A stretch of 64,000 nucleotides of DNA from Actinomycetota bacterium (lineage in GTDB: Bacteria > Actinomycetota > Nitriliruptoria > Nitriliruptorales > JAHWKO01): NCBI GenBank assembly GCA_019347675.1, contig JAHWKW010000005.1, positions 101,263 through 165,262 on the forward strand, written 5' to 3'. The position numbers and the translations under genes were made by a program. Below the pieces are notes generated by a model. It worked only from the letters and a program-made list of their open reading frames with translations, was not told the DNA's origin and did not search any database. The stretch's first letter is position 1. Every line of letters begins with the position of its first letter. Of this stretch, positions 58,927-64,000 are shown piece by piece.

Positions 58927-59777
58927 GTGCAGCACGCGTTCGAGATGGTCGACGTGTTCTCCCCCGAGCCCTACCGAGGCAACCCGCTGGCAGTCGTGGT
59001 CGACGCCGAGGGGCTCAGCACCGAGGACATGCTGCGGATCACGCGCTGGTTCAACCTCTCCGAGTCGGCGTTCCTGCTCCCTCCCTCCGACGGGCAGGCG
59101 GACTACCGCGTCAGGATCTTCACACTGTCCGGTGAGCTGCCGTTCGCCGGTCACCCCACGCTCGGCAGCTGCCACGTGTGGCTGCGAGCCGGCGGCCGAC
59201 CGGCACGCGACAACACCGTCGTGCAGGAGTGCGGCGCCGGACCGGTGCGCCTGCGCCGGACCAACGACGGTCTGGCGTTCGAGGCCCCGCCACTGGTCCG
59301 GTCGGGACCGGTCGACGACCTCCTCCTCGAGCGGATGGCGGCGGTCCTCGGCGTCGAGCGGGACGCGATCGTCGACGCGGAGTGGGTAGACAACGGACCC
59401 GGCTGGGTGGCGGTCCTGCTGCCGGATGCCGAGTCGGTCCTGGCGGTCGAGCCCGACGTCGCCGTCCACGACGGGGACGGCCCGCTCGACGTCGGGCTCG
59501 TCGGGTTCTACCCGCCCGGGTCACCGTCCGCGTACGAGGTGCGCGCGCTGTTCCACGACGAGCGCGGCCGATGATGGAGGATCCCGTCACCGGCAGCCTC
59601 AACGCGTCCGTCGCCCAGTGGCTGGTGCGCACCGGCCGTGTCGAGCCGCCATACGTCGTGAGTCAGGGCACCCGGCTCGGACGCACCGGCCGGCCTCGGA
59701 TCGACCAGGACGGTGAGGGCACCATCTGGGTCGGTGGCGGCACCACGACCCTGGTTGCCGGCACCCTCCAGGCGTGA
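58927..59777 (+). pseudogene. PhzF-family isomerase/epimerase split in two overlapping frames
   Basis: The first frame (58927-59574, 215 codons) holds FEMVDVFSPEPYRGNPLAVV, the catalytic-Glu segment NLSESAFLLPP and SGELPFAGHPTLGSCHVWL, and ends at VRALFHDERGR-TGA. The second (from ATG 59571 to 59777) goes on with MMEDPVTGSLNASVAQWLV and SQGTRLGRTGRPRID. Together they make one complete PhzF protein (about 283 residues), so a single-base frameshift near 59570 is the simplest reading. The break happens to leave an ATGA overlap, so two coupled chains are conceivable. The GTG start has GGGAGG 6 nt upstream. Confidence 0.75.
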
Positions 59778-59796
59778 CGCCCGGCGCCACTGTGAC

Positions 59797-60162
59797 TCAC
59801 TCGTGTCCGTCACGCAGTCCGCGTCGGACGTCCCGTGGCAAACCGTCGACGACGGCGTCCCACGACGCGTCGATCCAGTCCCGCACCTCGTCGTCGTCGA
59901 CGGTGCCGTCCAGGGTGACGGTGTTCCAGTGCCGCTTGTTCAGGTGGTAGCCCGGCTGCACCGCGTCGTAGGTATCCCGCAGGATGAGTGCCCAATCCGG
60001 ATCGCACTTCACGCTGATCGTCAACGGCTGGTCGTTCTCGCCGATGATCGCGAACACCTTCCCGCCGACCTTCATGACCAGGGCGCCGGGCCCGAACGGG
60101 TAGCTCCCGGCGGCACCCGGTTGCGCGAGGCAGTGCGCACGCAGGCCGGCCAGGTCCATCAC
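59797..60162 (-). CDS. MmcQ/YjbR-family DNA-binding-like protein
   Basis: The 121-residue protein matches the YjbR/MmcQ (CyaY-like) fold: LRAHCLAQPGAAGSYPFGPG, LVMKVGGKVFAIIGEN, TISVKCDPDWALILRDTYDA, VQPGYHLNKRHWNTVTLDG and DEVRDWIDASWDAVV. A role in DNA binding is suggested for the family but unproven. The gene is complete, unlike most neighbours. The start is GTG 60162 or ATG 60159; a TACGCT box at 60170-60175 ends 7 nt before the GTG, which favours that start and a leaderless transcript. It converges on phzF with 19 bp between. Confidence 0.85.
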   Translation of the reverse strand: MMDLAGLRAHCLAQPGAAGSYPFGPGALVMKVGGKVFAIIGENDQPLTISVKCDPDWALILRDTYDAVQPGYHLNKRHWNTVTLDGTVDDDEVRDWIDASWDAVVDGLPRDVRRGLRDGHE

Positions 60163-60251
60163 GACGCTGAGCGTAGGTCGCCTCGCGTCTGCCACGGCAT
60201 CTCGACCGTTTCGGTGCACCACGACGGCCGAAGACCGACGAGGAGCGAACG

Positions 60252-60626
60252 ATGGGTCTGCTCGACAACCTGATGGGGAACGCTTCCGACGTCGACGCGG
60301 CGAGCGTGCAGGAGGACCTCTCCGACCTCCTCCTACCCGACGAGAAGGTGGAGGTCGCCTTCGCGGTGTTCCGTGACCTGTTCGTGTTCAGCAGCCGCCG
60401 CCTGCTGCTCGTCGACAAGCAGGGGATGACCGGGAAGAAGGTCGAGTACCACTCGGTGCCCTACCGCGCGATCACGCAGTTCAAGGTCGAAACGGCCGGA
60501 ACGTTCGACGCCGAGGCGGAGCTCGAGATCCACGTCTCCGGCGGCGCGGCACCGATCCGCAAGACGTTCGGGAAGAAGTCGAACATCATGGGCGTCCAGA
60601 AGGCGCTGGCCGAGCACGTCCTCTAA
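60252..60626 (+). CDS. PH-domain protein (bacterial PH, DUF1696/PF08000-like)
   Basis: The 124-residue protein has LLLPDEKVEVAFAVFRDLFV, FSSRRLLLVDKQGMTGKKVE, YHSVPYRAITQFKVETAGTF and AELEIHVSGGAAPIRKTFGK, the strand pattern of single-domain bacterial pleckstrin-homology proteins. Such proteins form rings and may bind membranes or stress partners; no specific function is known. The ATG has GAGGAG about 6 nt upstream and the gene is intact. It is divergent from the YjbR gene. Confidence 0.85.
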   Translation: MGLLDNLMGNASDVDAASVQEDLSDLLLPDEKVEVAFAVFRDLFVFSSRRLLLVDKQGMTGKKVEYHSVPYRAITQFKVETAGTFDAEAELEIHVSGGAAPIRKTFGKKSNIMGVQKALAEHVL

Positions 60627-60671
60627 GGCCTCCTCTAGGCCGAAGGCAGGGCTCGACCTTCACGGTCCCCG

Positions 60672-61245
60672 TCACCGACCAGGCCGGCGCGGTCCGAACG
60701 CCTCCTCGAGGTGCCGTGGTGGGGCATCGTCGGGCACCGGCGTCCGAGGATGGACGCGTAGGCCGGCCTGGAGCGTGGTGACGACGAACCCGTTGTTCGA
60801 GAAGGACGCGGCTGGCTGCGACTCGGCCTCCCCCAGCCACCGGGCCCAGCGGTCACGCGATGGGGGCCGGTAGGAGGTCCAGGCCGTCGCGCACGCCGCC
60901 GAGGTGGGCCTCGCGACCGCACGGTCGATGGCGATACACCACGTGACGCAACCTTCGGCGGCCAACGGGTCGCCGTGCGTCAAGAACGAGACCTCGGTGG
61001 CCGCCGCGGCGATGGCGTCGCGTCGCCGAGGTGGGCGAGGGCGACCGGCGCGGCGGGCATGAGGCTGCCGTTGCCGGCGGCTCGCCCCGGGTCCCGTTCG
61101 TAGTACCGGCGGGCGGCGCCCGGCAGTTCGCCTGGTGAGCACACGCTTCCCAGCACCTGGCTCGTCGAGACGCCGACGTCCTTCGGCCCGCCCTGAACCA
61201 GTCCAGGAACCACCGGTCGACCGCCTCGACGTCGACGCGACATCG
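60672..61245 (-). pseudogene. ADP-ribosylglycohydrolase (DraG-like), frameshifted remnant
   Basis: Pieces in three frames line up in order: VDRWFLDWFRAG; GPKDVGVSTSQVLGSVCSPG with YYERDPGRAAGNGSLM and APVALAHLGD; VSFLTHGDPLAAEGCVTWCI with AIDRAVA; then DRWARWLGEAESQPAASFSN and NGFVVTTLQAGLRV ending at HLEEAFGPRRPG. These are the middle and end of an ADP-ribosylglycohydrolase that removes ADP-ribose from proteins. At least three frameshifts and a missing N-terminus rule out function. Confidence 0.68.
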
Positions 61246-61297
61246 TGCCCGTCAGGTGTGACGCTGCGCACAGCTCGGCGGCTGGTGTGCTGCCGGC

Positions 61298-61510
61298 TCA
61301 GGCAGCGAACGAGAACGGCACAACGAGCTCGACGCCGTAGCGGTCTCGCACCAGCCCGGTGTCCGGAGTGCGTGAACGCGGTCGAGGAACTCGACGCCGA
61401 CGGGATGGCCGTCCGGGTCGCGGTCGACGTGGAGGACGTCAGTGAGTTCATCGGTGCGAGCGACAACCGCGTACTACTCCTGGTGGCGGCTGATCCTCTG
61501 GCTACGGGTG
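61298..61510 (-). pseudogene. Two small gene remnants (DUF2283-like and VOC/PhnB-like tail)
   Basis: One frame reads TDELTDVLHVDRDPDGHPVG and VEFLD, resembling the end of DUF2283 proteins (D.DG..VGIE.L). Immediately downstream another reads GLVRDRYGVELVVPFSFAA before a TGA, resembling the end of PhnB-like VOC proteins. Both are too short to function. Confidence 0.35.
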
Positions 61511-61588
61511 GGGACCAGTACAAATCACCACACTAGGGCCAAGACAAGTTGATAAACCTACGTACGGAGTTGCAATGGCTTCTGCGCG

Positions 61589-61860
61589 TCACGAGGCGCC
61601 CGAGAGCTCGAAGAAGACCAACTGTGGGGCAGCGGCGATCCTCATTGGGGCAAGGCTGAATCCAATGCCGCACGTCACAAAGAGCTGGTTCCTAGGAGCC
61701 CCATAGTCCTGTGGGGCGAAGCCGTCGACGACGACTTGCGGCTCGTCGGACATGAGTGCCAGGTATGACCAGCTCTGTAAACCGGGTAGCGCGATCTGGC
61801 CGCAATGGGTGTGCGCGGCGACCGCCAACGGAGCGTGTCCTGAGGGGATGGCGGGGAAGG
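61589..61860 (-). pseudogene. Metallophosphoesterase, C-terminal fragment
   Basis: The frame reads PLAVAAHTHCGQIALPGLQ, then NQLFVTCGIGFSLAPMRIAA and PQLVFFEL before a TGA. This is the usual end of a calcineurin-like phosphoesterase (AGHTHGGQ..LP, then VS.GIG.S..P.R....P.....L). The metal-binding N-terminal part is missing; the fragment is cut where the HerA-partner remnant begins. Confidence 0.55.
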
Positions 61861-61995
61861 AATTGGAGTTCGTTCCGTCTCGGCGATTTCTCGCGGTTCG
61901 CCCAGTTCCTTGCACAGAGCTCAGCGCAACAAGGACGTGTTCAGGCACGACTCGATGAATTGCTCGCTCAGCTAGAAATGCCGACCGATGGCTGA
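61861..61995 (+). pseudogene. C-terminal remnant of the gene coupled to the HerA-type ATPase
   Basis: The last 45 codons of a plus-strand gene read RNWSSFRLGDFSRFAQFLAQ and QGRVQARLDELLAQLEMPTD before a TGA that overlaps the HerA ATG by 8 bp. The beginning is lost at about 61860. The tight overlap says the two genes were an operon. HerA-type ATPases of this kind pair with SIR2, NurA or other nuclease subunits; which one this was cannot be told. Confidence 0.45.
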
Positions 61996-63322
61996 ACGGA
62001 ACCCCACATACATCGGGAGAGTAAGGCACGTCCTCGGCGCTCGTGTGACAATCGCTCTCGATCCGAATCTCGCTGGTGTAGCCCCCATCTACCGAGGTCG
62101 GCTGATGCCCGTGGGGCAGATCGGATCGCTTGTCCGAATCCCCCAAGGCCTCGTGGATCTGATTGCCACCGTCACGCTTGTCGGAATAGCGGAACTAAGC
62201 GGCCCTCAAGCTCCGCTCGAAGCCCTTCAGACTGGAGAGCGTTGGCTTCAGGTCCAGTTGCTAGGAGAAATTCAGGGAGCGTCTGGACAGTTCCAACGCG
62301 GGGTCGGCACATACCCGGGCCTCGACGATCCTGTCCACTTCGCAACAGCCGCTGAACTCGCGGCGGTGTTTCCGCCTCCAGGACCTGGGCATCTACAGAT
62401 CGGACGGCTGTCGGCAGCCGAGCAGGTTCCCGTCTCCTTGGACGTTGGAAGGCTCGTGACGCGACATGCTGCCGTCGTCGGCTCGACTGGTGCCGGCAAG
62501 ACGAGCGCGGTCGCGACCATCCTGCAAGGGTTCGCTCGTGGTGGCTGGAAATCAGCGAACATCGTTGTCATCGACCCGCATGGTGAGTACGGCGAGGCAC
62601 TCGGCGACGATGCCGAGGTTCGATCCGTCCTAGGCACCGGCGATCAGAGATTGCAGGTCCCCTACTGGGCGCTACCAGCCTTGGATGTCCTTCGCGTGTT
62701 CGCGGGAACGACTGGAGGCGGGACAACAGGCAAGATTCACGGAACTCGTCGCTGACGCGCGTCGTGAATTCGTGGCATCAGCTGACTGGTTACACCTAGA
62801 TCCGGCGGCCGTAACGGCAGATACGCCCGTGCCCTTTGACTTGAAGGCCGTCTGGCACGAGCTCGACGGCGAGAATCGCGAGACAGTAGCAACGAAGGGT
62901 GACAGGGAGAGTGCCGAATTGGTGAAGGTGGGTGACGCGGCGAGCCTGACTCCGGCTGAGTACGTTCCCCATGGGCCGGGAGCACAGCCTCCCCACCAAG
63001 GTCCGTTCTTCGACGTCCATGGGCGAGTGCCAGAGTTGCTGAGGCTCGGACTGCAAGATCCTAGGCTCAAGTTCCTCCAGGAGCCAGTAGGAGAATTTGA
63101 GGGGCCGGACCCGCTTGTACCCGCGATGCACGACTGGCTGGGGGGCACGAAACCCGTCTCCGTTCTCGACTTCAGCGGAGTACCAGAGCAAGCGCAGAAC
63201 TCGCCATTGGGGTTGTGATGCACTTGCTCTTTGAAGCCGCCGTTCGTACACCAGCCGATAGTGGAGGCATAGGCCGACCTCGACCTGTGCTAGTGGTTCT
63301 CGAGGAGGCTCACAGATATCTA
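61988..63322 (+). pseudogene. HerA/DUF87-type ATPase, frameshifted and truncated by an IS element
   Basis: HerA-type ATPases are hexameric DNA translocases, often in defence modules with a nuclease or SIR2 partner. The first frame (61988-62755) has an N-terminal HAS-barrel-like part, Walker A VVGSTGAGKTSAV and VIDPHGEYGEAL. A frameshift near 62735 leads to FTELVADARREFVASADWLH and SVLDFSGVPEQA; another near 63190 leads to IGRPRPVLVVLEEAHRYL (Walker B). The gene then stops where the IS630 element begins, losing the C-terminal part. Codon use is more AT-rich than in the operons to the left, suggesting transfer. Confidence 0.72.
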
Positions 63323-64000
63323 GTGTGCCGTCCGCTAAATACGGTAAATAATGGCTGGGCGGGTGTAGATTCCCTGTGACGGGCTGATGGTGGCGACCAG
63401 GAGCTGGCATGGGGCGTGCGGGGCGACCGACGGTGGCGATCGAGCTGAACGACGACGAGCGGCAGACCTTGCAGCGGTGGGCGCGGCGGCACACGTCGTC
63501 GCAGGCGTTGGCGTTGCGCTGCCGGATTGTGTTGGGCTGCGCGCAGGGTGCCAGCAACGTCGAGGTCGCGGCCGAGCTGGGGTGCAATCCGGTCACGGTG
63601 GGCAAGTGGCGGCGCCGGTTCGCCGAGCATCGCCTGGAGGGGCTGGTGGACGCTCCGCGGCCTGGCGCCAAACGCACCATCTCCGATCAGACCGTCGAGG
63701 CGGTGGTGGTCGACACGTTGGAGTCCGCACCTGCCGACGCGACGCACTGGTCGACGCGTGATCTGGCGAAAAAGCACGGGCTGTCCAAGACCACGGTGGC
63801 TGAGATCTGGCGGGCGTTCGGGCTCAAGCCGTGGCAGCAGGACTCGTTCAAGGTCTCTCCCGATCCAGAGCTTATCGAAAAGATCCGTGACATCGTGGGG
63901 TTGTATCTGAACCCGCCAGAAGCGGCGGTCGTGTTCGCCGTGGACGAAAAACCCCAGATCCAGGCGCTGGACCGCACCGCCCCCACGTTGCCGATGCTGC
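63323..64000 (+). mobile_element. IS630-family insertion sequence (left part; runs off the window)
   Basis: Similarity to HerA ends at HRYL, immediately followed by TA and then GTGTGCCGTCCGCTAAATAC, a likely IS end at about 63323. IS630 elements insert at TA. The transposase gene starts 86 bp in. The right end is outside the window, so the terminal inverted repeat cannot be checked. Confidence 0.7.
63409..64000 (+). CDS. IS630-family transposase (partial, 3' end beyond window)
   Basis: The frame from the ATG at 63409 (CAGGAG about 5 nt upstream) stays open to the window edge, giving 197 codons. The N-terminal half is a helix-turn-helix region: IELNDDERQTLQRWARRHTS, RCRIVLGCAQGASNVEVAAE, KWRRRFAEHRLEGLVDAPRP and WSTRDLAKKHGLSKTTVAEI. 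The first catalytic Asp of the DDE nuclease is in VFAVDEKPQIQALDR. The remaining two acidic residues would lie to the right. It has disrupted the HerA-type gene. Confidence 0.85.
   Translation, partial: MGRAGRPTVAIELNDDERQTLQRWARRHTSSQALALRCRIVLGCAQGASNVEVAAELGCNPVTVGKWRRRFAEHRLEGLVDAPRPGAKRTISDQTVEAVVVDTLESAPADATHWSTRDLAKKHGLSKTTVAEIWRAFGLKPWQQDSFKVSPDPELIEKIRDIVGLYLNPPEAAVVFAVDEKPQIQALDRTAPTLPML

Overview
The window is about 70% GC and reads as the chromosome of a high-GC actinobacterium. Supporting traits are many GTG starts, long ATGA/GTGA-coupled operons, TANNNT-type -10 boxes placed directly against start codons, an acyl-CoA carboxylase with an epsilon subunit, tandem LCP cell-wall ligases, a DUF222-HNH gene of the mycobacterial 13E12 type, and a secreted SpoIID protein with cell-wall-binding-2 repeats. 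The last trait is common in Nitriliruptoria/Euzebya-like lineages. The class is an inference, since no rRNA or tRNA gene lies in the window.

Positions 1-18.4 kb are central and acyl-CoA metabolism: the 3' end of trpS, glutamate dehydrogenase, succinate dehydrogenase sdhCAB with a DUF3500 gene, a B12-domain-less methylmalonyl-CoA mutase large subunit, an LpdA-like flavoprotein, biotin carboxylase/BCCP, carboxyltransferase and epsilon subunits, biotin ligase and an acyl-CoA dehydrogenase. Together these would take propionyl-CoA and other acyl-CoAs through methylmalonyl-CoA to succinate. Two lipoprotein cupredoxins and a membrane-anchored propeller protein sit among them. Positions 18.4-22.4 kb carry an XRE-cupin regulator, a PhoU/TrkA-C plus MgtE-like transporter pair and a TIGR03089 protein.

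Positions 22.6-33.2 kb are an envelope glycopolymer operon: two LCP ligases, rmlA-rmlB-rmlD (no rmlC), a four-helix SMR/EamA protein, a GT2 glycosyltransferase, a second nucleotidyltransferase and a SpoIID/CWB2 exoprotein. A DUF222-HNH endonuclease with an apparent LexA/SOS box follows. Positions 35.1-45.3 kb hold a complete pyrimidine operon read right to left, pyrR-pyrB-pyrC-carA-carB-pyrK-pyrD-pyrF, with a PyrR-type RNA hairpin in front of pyrR.

Positions 45.6-53.9 kb hold an intact four-gene Wadjet anti-plasmid system (jetABCD; DUF2397, DUF2398, TIGR02680 SMC-like, DUF2399 families), preceded by four tandem 13-bp repeats. From about 54.9 kb onward the sequence is a graveyard of broken genes: an SDR, a thermonuclease split by a 2.2-kb insertion, a recombinase tail, ornithine cyclodeaminase with one nonsense codon, VOC pieces, a split PhzF, an ADP-ribosylglycohydrolase, a phosphoesterase tail and a frameshifted HerA-type ATPase. 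Intact survivors are a GNAT protein, a VapBC-like pair, a YjbR protein and a PH-domain protein. HerA is finally cut by an IS630-family element that runs off the right edge. This stretch looks like a repeatedly used insertion region next to the Wadjet locus.
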